From CAYXDO01 sp964463485 (GTDB taxonomy: Bacteria; Myxococcota; Kuafuiibacteriia; Kuafuiibacteriales; Kuafuiibacteriaceae): a DNA stretch of 64,000 nucleotides. A program made the translations under genes and the position numbers. Shown in pieces: positions 34,951-43,759 of this stretch. The notes beneath the pieces are model-generated. The model saw only the letters and a program-made list of their open reading frames with translations. It searched no databases and was not told the DNA's origin. The stretch's first letter is position 1. Each line of letters starts with the position of its first letter. Location of the stretch: contig CAYXDO010000011.1 in the NCBI GenBank assembly GCA_964463485.1, forward strand, positions 1 to 64,000, in the 5' to 3' direction.

Positions 34951-36960
34951 TTGATGCTCAAGCTCCTCGACCTCTCGGTCGGGTCCGCGCCTCTCGTCGC
35001 TTTCGTCGTCGTCGCGTCCTTCCTCCTCGGAACCGGCCTCGGCGCGCTCTGGTCCGCACGCGTGGCCCGTCCTTACTTCGCCGAGCTCGCGCTCGCAGCC
35101 TACGACCTCACCTGGGTCTTCGCGCTCGACCCGCTGCTCGCGCTCAATGGACGCTCGCTCGCAGTCCTCGTGCCGCTCCTTGGACCAAACGCCGCCTGCG
35201 CTGTCCTCGGTGCCGCATACGCGCTGCCTCCCGCGTTCCTCCTCGGAATCAGCTTCCCCGCCGTAGCCGAAAGATCTCGAGACCCCGCCTGGGCCTACGG
35301 ACGCCAAGCGCTCGGCGCGCTCGTCGGCGTGATTCTCATCGAGCTCCTCGCTTTCCCGGTCGTCGGCGTCCCCGGAAGCCTGGCGCTCTTGGCTCTCGTC
35401 CACGCGGCCGCTGCGCTGCTCATGTATCGCATGTCGTTTGAGCTAAAAACATATCCGCTCGGCCGACCACCCATGATCCTCCTGGTCGCGGGCACCTTCA
35501 CCGGCCTCACTCAAGGATCGTGGCTCCTGCTCGCATGCCTCCTCTTCACGCCCCACTGGACCATCCAACCCACCGTCATCGCCACGATGATCCTCGGCAT
35601 CTCGTTGGGCACGAAGCTGTGGCGGCGGTTTCGACTCTCGACCTGGCTCACCTTCACCGTGGCCTCCGTCGGTGTCTCGACCTCGCTGTTCTTCGCAATC
35701 GGAGTTGCACATCTCCCCCAGCCCAGAGCCCTCCCCGTCGCAATCTCTCAACTCGTCATCGCCCTGCTTCCCGCGGCGGTTCCGATCGGAGCGATCTTCC
35801 CTGCGTTCACCGAACGCCTCGGAGAGAACCGGTCGCCGATTGGAGGCGGACTGCTCGCGCTCTCGATCGGCAACACACTCGGCGTGCTCGCAGCTGGGGC
35901 GGTGACCCTTCGCCACACGTCGGCGCCGATGTCCGTCGCGATCGCTGCGACCGGGCTCGCCGTCATCGCTGCGATCGGCCGAAGCCGATCCGCGATCGCG
36001 GCGGTGATCTGCGCGCTCGGCGTCTTCGTTACCGCAGGGCTCGCAGCCGACGATCGCGTGTTCATTTCACGATTCCATCGCGGCGCACCGATCCGAATCG
36101 AACGACTCCATCGGGGCGGGGGAGAGGTCTCGGCGATCTACGTGGCAGAGGAGGCGGCACCTCAAAGACTTCTCTATCAGAACGGGTTCACTCCGCTCGA
36201 TCTCGATCGAGCAGCCGAGGCTCGAATCGCATACGTCTCCGCTGCCTACTCCCCCAAAGCCGATCGAGCGCTCGTGTTGGGTGCTGGCTCGGGGCAGACC
36301 GCCGGCGCGATCGCCCGCGCGTTCGGACACACGGACGTCGTCGACATCGGAGAGACCGTACCTGACCTCCTTCGTGACCTGAGAAAAGAGAACTACGAAC
36401 TCTGGGCTTCTCCACGCGTCACTTACCACTCGTTCGACGCGATCATCGCGCCGCACCTGTTGTCGCCAGGCTTCGACTTGATCGTCCTCACAGTCGATCC
36501 GGCGTTCGTCGCCACGGCGTCGAAGCTCTACACACGCGAGTATTTCGCGGAGCTCGCGAGGCTGATGCCACGGGACGGTGTGTTCGTGTTCTGGGCCGGC
36601 GCGGCGGCCGGGGCAGAAGGCGTGCAGGTGCTGTGGAACACTGCAGCTGCCGTCTTTCCAGAGCAGCGCCGCTTCCTCGCCTTTGCCGGGCCTTCGCGTC
36701 GCACCGAGGTCGGCTACCACTTCGTGATCTCGAGCGCGCTGGCGCTTCGCTTCGATCCGACTCGTCCCGCTGCGGTCGCGATAGCGAGGCTCGACGAGGC
36801 TTCGAGAAGGGGCGCGGAGCTGTTGAAGGACGAGCGAATGCAACTCCTCGCTCCGGGCCGACTGCATGAGACGAAAAGGACACACTCGCGCGCTCGCCCC
36901 GCTCCGAGCATCGTGCTCGGCGGATACAGCCGCATCATTCCGCAGATCTCCGTCGATTGA
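34951..36960 (+). CDS. Polytopic membrane protein with C-terminal spermidine-synthase-like domain; true start probably upstream
   Basis: Fused membrane/methyltransferase-fold protein. The first about 370 residues are hydrophobic with around ten membrane segments; the last 270 resemble spermidine synthases, with nucleotide-binding ALVLGAGSGQTAGAIARAF and the family's LYTREYFAELARLM helix. The acidic catalytic Asp region reads LTVDPAF, so polyamine synthesis is uncertain; related proteins are often called 'fused MFS/spermidine synthase'. The first ATG/GTG/TTG in frame is the TTG at 34951, which cuts off part of membrane segment 1. The frame stays open upstream to 34846 and encodes SSRRLGLLALLTGVSGLGSE, typical family N-terminal sequence. 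A CTG at 34879 is the best non-standard start (693 residues). Confidence 0.78.
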   Translation: MMLKLLDLSVGSAPLVAFVVVASFLLGTGLGALWSARVARPYFAELALAAYDLTWVFALDPLLALNGRSLAVLVPLLGPNAACAVLGAAYALPPAFLLGISFPAVAERSRDPAWAYGRQALGALVGVILIELLAFPVVGVPGSLALLALVHAAAALLMYRMSFELKTYPLGRPPMILLVAGTFTGLTQGSWLLLACLLFTPHWTIQPTVIATMILGISLGTKLWRRFRLSTWLTFTVASVGVSTSLFFAIGVAHLPQPRALPVAISQLVIALLPAAVPIGAIFPAFTERLGENRSPIGGGLLALSIGNTLGVLAAGAVTLRHTSAPMSVAIAATGLAVIAAIGRSRSAIAAVICALGVFVTAGLAADDRVFISRFHRGAPIRIERLHRGGGEVSAIYVAEEAAPQRLLYQNGFTPLDLDRAAEARIAYVSAAYSPKADRALVLGAGSGQTAGAIARAFGHTDVVDIGETVPDLLRDLRKENYELWASPRVTYHSFDAIIAPHLLSPGFDLIVLTVDPAFVATASKLYTREYFAELARLMPRDGVFVFWAGAAAGAEGVQVLWNTAAAVFPEQRRFLAFAGPSRRTEVGYHFVISSALALRFDPTRPAAVAIARLDEASRRGAELLKDERMQLLAPGRLHETKRTHSRARPAPSIVLGGYSRIIPQISVD

Positions 36961-36961
36961 G

Positions 36962-38134
36962 TCAGGCCGCCCTTCGGGTCGCGTCGATGAGCGTGACGCC
37001 GACGCGACCGGAGCCGCCGTCTGGATCCTTCTGCACCAGCGACCAGAACGCGTCGAAGGCCCTCGGGCCCCCGTGGATGGCGAAGCAGCCTTCGGAAGTT
37101 CCGCCGACCCGCGAGCCCGATCCGCCTTGATGAATCAAGATCCCCGCTCCGGAACGCACGCGACGGTTTCGCTCCGACTCGTCGATACGTCCGTTATGAT
37201 TGACATCGCGGTCGACACGAACGACGTCCCCGGTCCGCATCGCGCGCCGCCCGCCGCGATACGAGTCACGCTGGTAGGTCCAGTGACCCTCGCGGACATG
37301 CGCGACGCCGTCGTTCGAGCCGCCCGCGCGGACGCCCGGATCAACCGTCGCTCGGAAGCTCTTGGTGTGCTTGGCACCCCGCGCGTCCTGCCAAGCGACC
37401 ACGATGGTGTCGTTGTATTCGTTGAAGGCGTTTCCATTGGAGCGCCCGTTGGCTCGGCCGCGGAGGGCAACGATGTTCACTTGGTGGGGCCCCGTTCGCC
37501 ACGCGGTGTCGCCATGTCGACGGACCACCGAAGCCCGAAGCGAGTCGTAGTCTTCGCCGACAGGCGCTCCTCCCCGAGTCAGCTGCTCCGCATATGCGGA
37601 CGCGGTGGTCGGCCCCATCTCGGCACCATGGCTCAGGCGTCGCTCCCGCTTGAACCTCGAGACGCCCGCGCGGGTGAGCGGGTGACCGAGCTCGCGGGCC
37701 AACCGTGCGACTTCGCGAAGCGCCTGCGGTCCAACCCACTGCTCGCCAGCGAGCGCGCTCTCTGGATTTCCGACGCCCGCCGCTCGCTTGACCGAACGTA
37801 CGAGCTCGGGGTTCGAGGCTAACGCCCGAAAGAGCTCCAGCGCGGTCTGCATCTCCTCCACGGTGATGGGATTCGTTTGACCTCGAACTGTTCGATCGGA
37901 CACTCCAAGACGATCCAGCTTCTCATCATCGATGGCGAAGCGAACCTTCGGGCGCCCGTCGCCGAGAGGCGCGACGCCGAGGGGCACCTCGGCTGCGACG
38001 AACGAGCTGCTTCCGCCGAGCGAGTAGAAGTCGAGAGGCGCGCCCGCCTTCGCCGAGTCCCGCAAAGCGAGGGCGTTCGGCGCCGGTTGCGCCGAAAGGG
38101 CAAAAGGCTGCATCGAGCGGATGGAGAGCGACAT
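36962..38134 (-). CDS. EF-hand-containing protein with L,D-transpeptidase-like SxGC motif
   Basis: A 390-residue protein I cannot assign fully. Residues 85-125 form a helical module (VEEMQTALELFRALASNPEL). The C-terminal half is beta-rich, with one canonical EF-hand loop DRDVNHNGRIDESE, then ILIHQGG and GGTSEGCFAIHGG. The H-x(12-15)-SxGC pattern resembles the catalytic His/Cys of YkuD-type L,D-transpeptidases, so a cell-wall role is possible. No signal peptide is evident, although residues 1-20 are mildly hydrophobic. It is convergent with the spermidine-synthase-like gene; one base separates the stops. Confidence 0.72.
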   Translation of the reverse strand: MSLSIRSMQPFALSAQPAPNALALRDSAKAGAPLDFYSLGGSSSFVAAEVPLGVAPLGDGRPKVRFAIDDEKLDRLGVSDRTVRGQTNPITVEEMQTALELFRALASNPELVRSVKRAAGVGNPESALAGEQWVGPQALREVARLARELGHPLTRAGVSRFKRERRLSHGAEMGPTTASAYAEQLTRGGAPVGEDYDSLRASVVRRHGDTAWRTGPHQVNIVALRGRANGRSNGNAFNEYNDTIVVAWQDARGAKHTKSFRATVDPGVRAGGSNDGVAHVREGHWTYQRDSYRGGRRAMRTGDVVRVDRDVNHNGRIDESERNRRVRSGAGILIHQGGSGSRVGGTSEGCFAIHGGPRAFDAFWSLVQKDPDGGSGRVGVTLIDATRRAA

Positions 38135-38210
38135 CGGACCGACTCAGGAGCAGCTTCCGTGCCCGACCGTCCCACGCCAACCTCGCGGACGCCGTGTGTC
38201 CTCCGGGAGT

Positions 38211-38237
38211 CGAGTGGCTCCTCGAGGAGTCACCTCG
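38211..38237 (-). terminator. Inverted repeat after the NtrC-type regulator gene
   Basis: A nearly perfect palindrome centred on CTCGAG (about 38224) lies 6-30 bases beyond the stop of the regulator gene on the minus strand. Stem arms are GTGGCTCCTC and GAGGAGTCAC with one mismatch, flanked by CGAG/CTCG. No T tract follows. It could be a terminator or a binding site upstream of the next gene (start at 38134). Confidence 0.4.
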
Positions 38238-38242
38238 AATCC

Positions 38243-39604
38243 CTATTCTCGAATTCCGAGGGCCTTCAACTTCTTGTGGAAGTTCGACCGCTCCACGCCG
38301 AGCGCACGCGCGGTCTCCGCGACCACGCCGTCGTGCGCCTTCAACGCCTCCACGATGATCGCGCGCTCGGCTTCGTCGACCAAATCGGCCAGCCGCGCGC
38401 CCGCGCGATACACCACCGGAGCCTCCTTCTTGCCTCCGGGCACGAGCTTCTGGATTTCGGGTTCGTCGAGAACCTCAAAGCTCGAAGGTGCGAGGATCAC
38501 GATTCGCTCGATCAAATTTCGCAGCTCGCGGACGTTGCCTGGATATTCGTAAGAAGCGAGCCGTGCCATCGCCGCGTCCGTCAACTTGGGAGCGCGCCGA
38601 TGGTTGCGACGAGCGGCATCATCCAAGAATCTCGACGCCAAAAGCGGAATGTCGGACTTCCGATCCCTGAGCGGCGGAGTCAGCAGCGGCACGACGTTGA
38701 GTCGATAGTAGAGATCTTCGCGAAAACGTCCGGCACGGATCTCCGCGTCCAAGTCCTTGTTCGTCGCCGCGATGACTCTGACGTCGACCTTGACTGGCTC
38801 GCTCCCGCCCACTCGCTCGACCTCGTGCGCCTCCAGAACTCTCAACAGCTTCGCCTGCATCGCGAGAGGCATGTCGCCCACTTCGTCCAAGAAGAGCGTG
38901 CCGCGATGGGCGAGCTCGAACTTGCCGACCTTCTGCCGGATCGCCCCGGTGAAGGATCCCTTTTCGTGCCCAAAGAGCTCGGACTCGATGAGCTCCGCCG
39001 GGACCGCGGCAGAGTTCAACGACACGAAAGGCTTCTCCGCTCGAAGTGACTTCCGATGGATCGCGCGAGCCACGAGCTCCTTGCCGCTGCCGTTCTCCCC
39101 TGTGATGAGTACACGACCCTCGGTAGGACCAACACGCTCGATCGCGACCAGCAGGTCCTTCATGGGAGCCGATCGGCCAAGCAGCTCGTCCCCGTCAGCC
39201 GCGCGCTCCTTGAGCTCGCGGTTCTCGACCTCCAACTTCGACAGTCGAAGCACGTTCTCGATCGTGAGGAGCAATCGGTCTTGGCCGATCGGCTTCTCGA
39301 GAAAATCGCGAGCGCCGAGCCCGAGCGCCTTCACTGCATCGTCGATGCTGGCGTCGCCGCTCATCATCACGACCTCGGGAGGCCGGGCGAGCTTGCGAAG
39401 GTCGGACAACAGCGCGATCCCGTTTCCGTCCGGAAGCCGCACGTCGAGCAAGCAGAGGTCGGTGTCACGCTCATGAAGCCGCGTGAGTGCCTCGGAGACA
39501 GACTCCGCAGTCGAAACAGAGTAGCCGGCGAGCTCGAGCGCCCGACGTAGCGTCTTTCTCGTGTTGGGCTCGTCGTCGACGACGAGGAGATGGGCGGGCA
39601 TCAC
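38243..39604 (-). CDS. NtrC-family sigma-54-dependent response regulator
   Basis: Transcription activator of 453 residues. The receiver domain (1-120) has Asp10-Asp11, phosphoacceptor Asp54 (CLLDVRLPDG) and Lys104 (LEKP). The AAA+ domain has Walker A GENGSGKE (169-176), the sigma-54 contact loop GSFTGA (216-221; Ser replaces Ala of GAFTGA), Walker B GTLFLDEVGD and the R-finger region. The C-terminal Fis-type HTH is VAETARALGVERSNFHKKL. The sequence is closest in layout to NtrX/NtrC. Its start overlaps the stop of the TPR gene by 4 bases (ATGA). No cognate kinase is adjacent. Confidence 0.92.
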   Translation of the reverse strand: MMPAHLLVVDDEPNTRKTLRRALELAGYSVSTAESVSEALTRLHERDTDLCLLDVRLPDGNGIALLSDLRKLARPPEVVMMSGDASIDDAVKALGLGARDFLEKPIGQDRLLLTIENVLRLSKLEVENRELKERAADGDELLGRSAPMKDLLVAIERVGPTEGRVLITGENGSGKELVARAIHRKSLRAEKPFVSLNSAAVPAELIESELFGHEKGSFTGAIRQKVGKFELAHRGTLFLDEVGDMPLAMQAKLLRVLEAHEVERVGGSEPVKVDVRVIAATNKDLDAEIRAGRFREDLYYRLNVVPLLTPPLRDRKSDIPLLASRFLDDAARRNHRRAPKLTDAAMARLASYEYPGNVRELRNLIERIVILAPSSFEVLDEPEIQKLVPGGKKEAPVVYRAGARLADLVDEAERAIIVEALKAHDGVVAETARALGVERSNFHKKLKALGIRE

Positions 39605-40443
39605 TTCTTCTTTGGAGCGGGGCGGCGATTCGTGCCCGCCGAAGCCGACTTCTTCTGCGTAGTAGGCTTGGCGGCTGGTTTCTTCGCCTCCGCTTTCTTG
39701 GGCTCGGCTTTCTTCGCTTCCTTCTTCGGCTTCACCGGCACCGCGATCTTCGGCGCTGGCGCTGGAATCTCCGCGGCCAAGGGCTCCGGGATCTGTTTCT
39801 CGGACTCCGACAGACCCTTCCCTTCGACCTCGAGCGCCCGCTCGGCCGCTTGCATCGCCTTGCCAGGATCACTCTGAACGGCCTCGGCCTGCCCGCGAAT
39901 CGTGTTCAAGAGCGCACGCGCACGCTGAGTCGCCGGATCCTTGAGCTCCGGATCGTTCTTCAACGCCTGGAGCAAGTCGGAGATTGCGTCCTCGAGCCTT
40001 CCGAACGCGAGCCGAATTTCGCCACGATTCGCCGACGTCGCGGCGAAGAATGGATTGATCTCGAGCGCCCGTGAGTAGTGACGCTCGGCGTCTTCGAGCG
40101 CGTTGCGTCGGTGTGCGATCGATCCCAGCACCGAGTGGAAATAGGCATCGTAAGGATCGAGCGCGACCAATCCTTCGAACACGCTGCGGGCCTGATCGAG
40201 CTTCCCTTCGTTCAGAAACTCGTAGCCGACCTTCGCCATCTGGTACTGCGAGGACTTCGAAACGCCTTCGAGCTCGCCTAGCGTGATGCGTCCTTCGGCA
40301 AAGGCGCGCAGCTGGTCCGGATCGTACGCGACGATCCTCGCTCCCTCTTTTCGGGCGCGCTCGAGGTCTTCGGGCGGCGGCTTCGGCGGCTCGGTGATCT
40401 CCGAAAGGCTTTTCTCGGTCATGAGCGGGGGGAGTTTATTCAT
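39601..40443 (-). CDS. SycD/LcrH-like TPR protein with Lys/Ala-rich C-terminal tail
   Basis: A protein of about 280 residues. After a charged N-terminal region, residues about 60-180 form three TPR units (MAKVGYEFLNEGKLDQARSV, AYFHSVLGSIAHRRNALEDA and NRGEIRLAFGRLEDAISDLL). They match the pattern of type III secretion chaperones of the SycD/LcrH family. The last 60 residues are a low-complexity basic tail (KPKKEAKKAEPKKAEAKK and more), resembling histone-H1-like tails. No type III secretion gene is in the window. The start could be 40443 (MNKLPPL) or 40422 (MTEKSLS); neither has a clear Shine-Dalgarno sequence. It is translationally coupled to the NtrC-type regulator. Confidence 0.75.
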   Translation of the reverse strand: MNKLPPLMTEKSLSEITEPPKPPPEDLERARKEGARIVAYDPDQLRAFAEGRITLGELEGVSKSSQYQMAKVGYEFLNEGKLDQARSVFEGLVALDPYDAYFHSVLGSIAHRRNALEDAERHYSRALEINPFFAATSANRGEIRLAFGRLEDAISDLLQALKNDPELKDPATQRARALLNTIRGQAEAVQSDPGKAMQAAERALEVEGKGLSESEKQIPEPLAAEIPAPAPKIAVPVKPKKEAKKAEPKKAEAKKPAAKPTTQKKSASAGTNRRPAPKKK

Positions 40444-40599
40444 CGCACGACCGCTTGGGAACGGGGTTCGAGCAGAACAACCGTGGATTGTTGTAGTCAA
40501 CAAAACCACATCCAACGGGCGAACGACCCGCGGGTGCCGCAGTCGAGCTCGCGTCCCCTGCACGGGCATTCGAATCGGCTTCAAGCTGCCGGTGAGTAC

Positions 40600-41022
40600 C
40601 GAGCCCCAACTCATACTCATGCTCGGCTCACTCGACATCACCTCGGAGCTCAGTCGCGGGACGGACGTCCGAATCGAGCTCCCGATCCGACAACACCGGG
40701 CCAGGACGGAGCCCGCTGACGGGACTAACTCACAGTACCACTTCCAGGTCTACGATCCCGTCTCCAAGATCCTGTACTCAGGCGACCTCGGCGCGTCCCT
40801 CGGTCGACCCTATCGCATCGTGCCCGACGACAGAATCGACGAGCACCTCGTGTCCATGGAAGGCTTCCACAAGCGCTACATGTCCGGAGGTTTGGCTATG
40901 AAGGCCTGGGCGAAGATGGCCCGACCGCTCGACATCGAGCAGATCGCGCCCCAGCACGGGTCGGTCATGACCTCCCGTGCCGCGTGGACATCATCGCCGA
41001 CCTTTACAAACTTCCGACCTGA
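40600..41022 (+). pseudogene. Mosaic remnant: histidine-kinase ATPase tail plus truncated metallo-beta-lactamase-fold protein
   Basis: Two unrelated fragments lie in one frame. At about 40613-40687 the sequence LGSLDITSELSRGTDVRIELP matches the very C terminus of a histidine-kinase ATPase domain. From 40727 comes the C-terminal part of an MBL-fold hydrolase of the flavodiiron type: HFQVYDPVSKILYSGDLGA, MEGFHKRYM, IAPQHGSVM. The Asp of SGD and His of QHG are metal ligands, but the HxHxDH half is absent. At about 40978 the frame breaks: the natural ending RVDIIADLYKLPT and stop (41020-41022) lie in the next frame. The current open frame continues to 41086, overlapping the AarF gene start. A decayed gene is the best reading. 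Confidence 0.72.
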
Positions 41023-41082
41023 CCGGTACGACGGAGGAGCCCGGCGGCTTGACCTTGGGCGCCCCCTAGGCATGCTCGACAA

Positions 41083-42456
41083 GTGACCAAAGCGCTCCCT
41101 GCGCACCTTCGCGCGCTCCTCGGGGATCGAGACGACGGAGCCGCCGCGCGCCTCCTGGCGTTGCTGGAGCGTGACGAAGCCAATCCCGTCAGCACCAGTC
41201 GACTCCGACGAGGTCTCTCGCTCTCCAAGATCGCCGTCAAAGCCGGGGCGCACGCCCTCGTCGGCTACGACCCCAAGGGGCTCGAGCTCGCCGTCGAGAT
41301 GGTTCGAACCTTCGGTGAGCTGCGCGGTATCACCGCGAAGCTCGGTCAGATGTTGAGTTACGTCGACGATGCGTTGCCGCCCGAAGCCAAGAAGGTCCTC
41401 GCGCTGCTCCAACGCGACCTCCCCGCCATGCCGTTTTCCACCGTGGAAAGTGTCATCGAGGCCGAGCTCGGCAAGATCACCGATCACTTCGTCGAGTTCG
41501 AGCAAGCGCCCTTTGCCGCGGCGAGCATCGGCCAGGTGCACCGCGCCCAAAAACGCGACGGCACTCTCGTGGCGGTCAAGGTGCAGTACCCGGGTATCGA
41601 GTCCGCCATGGCAGCTGATCTCAAGAACGCCAAGGTCGGTTCCCTGATGAAGCGGGTCCTGTTCTACAACACCGATTTCGACGGAATTTTTTCGGAGCTC
41701 GAGCAGCGGTTCCTCGACGAGTGCGACTATCGCAAGGAGGCCGACTATCAAGAGGACTTCGGACGCCGATTCGCCGGTCACCCGGTCGTCGTCATTCCCG
41801 CAGTGCACCGGGCCGAGACCGCACGCCGCGTACTGACGACGACGCTGGTGCACGGTCGCTCCTTTCACGAGTGGCTCGCGTCGGACCCGTCCACCGAGGA
41901 ACGTGCTCGGGCGACCCGGGCATTCTATCGATTCTACCTGGGCTCGTTCTATCTCGATGGCTTGTTCAACTGCGATCCTCATCCCGGAAACTATCTGTTC
42001 CCAGATGACGGAAAGATCGCGTTCCTCGACCACGGCTGCGCGCGCAGGTACCCACCCGAGCGCATCGCGCTCTGGGTCGAGCTCTGCAGGGCCGTCGTCA
42101 ACGATCACGGACCCACACTCGACCGGCTCGCCGTCACGATGGGTTTCTTTCCCGAAGGATTCGCTTACGACCGCAATGGGTTCCGTCAGTTGCTCAGATA
42201 TCTGTACCTTCCTTACCTCGAGGACGTCGAGTTCGACTTCGCCGGCCACCGCCCGGTCGAAACCTTCCGACGGATGTTCGTCGACAACCCCAACCTCCGA
42301 ACCCTCAACATGCCTCCAGATGCGGTCTTCCTCAATCGCATCGGCTTCGGCCTCGTCTCGCTCATGTCCGAGATCGGCTGCAAGCTCAACATCCACAGGA
42401 TCGCCCACGCATACTTCGACGGCGTCGACCCTGACTGGCCCAATCGGCTCTCGTAG
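41083..42456 (+). CDS. AarF/UbiB/ABC1-family atypical kinase
   Basis: Atypical protein-kinase-like ATPase of 457 residues, starting at GTG. Family signatures are complete: KxGQ motif (ITAKLGQMLSYVDD), the Ala-rich nucleotide loop (AAASIGQVHRA), the ATP lysine in VAVKVQYPG, the catalytic DPHPGNYLF and the metal-binding FLDHGCAR. Relatives (UbiB, COQ8) support ubiquinone and lipid metabolism; other myxobacterial copies have no assigned role. No ubiquinone genes lie near. No C-terminal transmembrane pair typical of UbiB is evident. Confidence 0.9.
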   Translation: MTKALPAHLRALLGDRDDGAAARLLALLERDEANPVSTSRLRRGLSLSKIAVKAGAHALVGYDPKGLELAVEMVRTFGELRGITAKLGQMLSYVDDALPPEAKKVLALLQRDLPAMPFSTVESVIEAELGKITDHFVEFEQAPFAAASIGQVHRAQKRDGTLVAVKVQYPGIESAMAADLKNAKVGSLMKRVLFYNTDFDGIFSELEQRFLDECDYRKEADYQEDFGRRFAGHPVVVIPAVHRAETARRVLTTTLVHGRSFHEWLASDPSTEERARATRAFYRFYLGSFYLDGLFNCDPHPGNYLFPDDGKIAFLDHGCARRYPPERIALWVELCRAVVNDHGPTLDRLAVTMGFFPEGFAYDRNGFRQLLRYLYLPYLEDVEFDFAGHRPVETFRRMFVDNPNLRTLNMPPDAVFLNRIGFGLVSLMSEIGCKLNIHRIAHAYFDGVDPDWPNRLS

Positions 42457-42504
42457 CTCGTTCTTTTTCCTGTACGCGCAGATTCCCCGGAGCCAAGCTC
42501 GGCC

Positions 42505-42924
42505 ATGGCCAAGAGAAAGCATGCCAGAGTGCTCGAGTCACTCGAGCTTCACGTCACCGTCGCCGCCTCCCCTCGAGAGGTCTTCGAGTCTTGGATCGAT
42601 GGCGACAAACACTCGGCGATGACCGGCGCGCCCGCGACCAGCGAACCGAAGGTCGGAGGCAGGTTCACGGCGTGGGATGGGTACATCGAGGGTACTCACA
42701 CAGAGCTCACACCCGGAAAGCGAATCGTTCAGTCCTGGAGATCCTCGGACTTTCCGGACGACGCTCCAGACTCACAGGTCGAAATCGACCTGGGCGCCGC
42801 CCCAAAAGGCACTCGGGTCACGCTGAAACACACCAACATTCCTGCAGGCCAAGCCAAGAGCTACGAAAGCGGTTGGAGCGAGTTCTACTTCGAACCCATG
42901 CGGAAGCGCTGGCCCGAGTCTTGA
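42505..42924 (+). CDS. SRPBCC/AHSA1-family protein
   Basis: A 139-residue single-domain protein of the START/Bet v1-like fold, AHSA1 type. Matching features are the N-terminal strand LHVTVAASPREVFESWIDG, the GGRFTAWDGYIEG hairpin, and the C-terminal helix ESGWSEFYFEPMRKRW. Such proteins bind small hydrophobic ligands or act as Hsp90-cochaperone-like modules; the ligand is unknown. It follows the AarF gene by 48 bases on the same strand. Confidence 0.85.
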   Translation: MAKRKHARVLESLELHVTVAASPREVFESWIDGDKHSAMTGAPATSEPKVGGRFTAWDGYIEGTHTELTPGKRIVQSWRSSDFPDDAPDSQVEIDLGAAPKGTRVTLKHTNIPAGQAKSYESGWSEFYFEPMRKRWPES

Positions 42925-42925
42925 C

Positions 42926-43759
42926 TCACTCCCGCAGGCTCGCGACCACTCCTTCGACGAACGTGGGATGTCGAAGCGCCCCTATCAAACCCGGCCGACG
43001 AAGCGATACACAACGACGGCCCTCCAGCCGAAGCTCGAGCGCTGACGGCGGCAGCTTCGACGTAGCCTCCTCTCGACTCCAGATCGGCGGAAGCTCGAGA
43101 CCGAGCAGCATCGCGGTGTAGCGCGCAACCTCCAGCGTCGGCGCGGGACGCTCGTCGGTCGCGATCACCAAATCGGGCACATCGTCGCCGACCATCGCAA
43201 GCAGGATCCGACTCAAATCCTCGACGTGAATGCGACTCATCACAGGTCCTCCCTCGAACAAGACGAGACGACCCGACTCGATCCCCTCGCGGAGAGTACG
43301 ACCGGGCCCGTAAATGCCTGCGATCCGAACGACTCTCAAACTGGGATGGGCCAACCTGAGGGAGAGCTCCGTTTCGAGCCTCGCCCGGCCCCGAGGGCTC
43401 GGCTCGCCGACCGCGCTGAGCTCGTCAACGGAGCTCTGGGCGCCATACACACCGGTCGTGGACCCATACACCAGCACCGCAGGCGGCGAGAGGGCTTCGG
43501 AGATCCGCTCCGCAACTTCCCTCGGCGACGAATCCGACGGCGGAGGCGCCAGCCACACCACGGCGTCGGCGCCCCTGAGGGTCGAAGGAAGCTGACTCAG
43601 GTCGTCGCCCCGCATGAGAACGGGCGCCGCACCCGTCCTCGCGATCTGCTGGAGCCGCGCGGGTGTCGTGGTGGTACCGGCGACGACGTGTCCGGACGCC
43701 ACCGCCTGGCGAGCGAGCTCGAGGCCGGTATACCCACAACCCACGATGGTGACCCTCAT
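42926..43759 (-). CDS. NAD(P)-binding epimerase/dehydratase-like (extended SDR)
   Basis: A 277-residue Rossmann-fold protein. It begins MRVTIVGCGYTGLELARQ with the GxGxxG signature at 8-13; the SDR-like YGSTTGVYG and IAGIYGPGRTL segments follow. The YxxxK catalytic pair of typical SDRs is not clear, so a reductase-like or sugar-epimerase-like role is open; related proteins are named YeeZ-like. The start ATG overlaps the upstream VanZ stop by 4 bases. A longer in-frame extension upstream is antisense-like low-quality coding and overlaps vanZ, so I rejected it. Confidence 0.82.
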   Translation of the reverse strand: MRVTIVGCGYTGLELARQAVASGHVVAGTTTTPARLQQIARTGAAPVLMRGDDLSQLPSTLRGADAVVWLAPPPSDSSPREVAERISEALSPPAVLVYGSTTGVYGAQSSVDELSAVGEPSPRGRARLETELSLRLAHPSLRVVRIAGIYGPGRTLREGIESGRLVLFEGGPVMSRIHVEDLSRILLAMVGDDVPDLVIATDERPAPTLEVARYTAMLLGLELPPIWSREEATSKLPPSALELRLEGRRCVSLRRPGLIGALRHPTFVEGVVASLRE

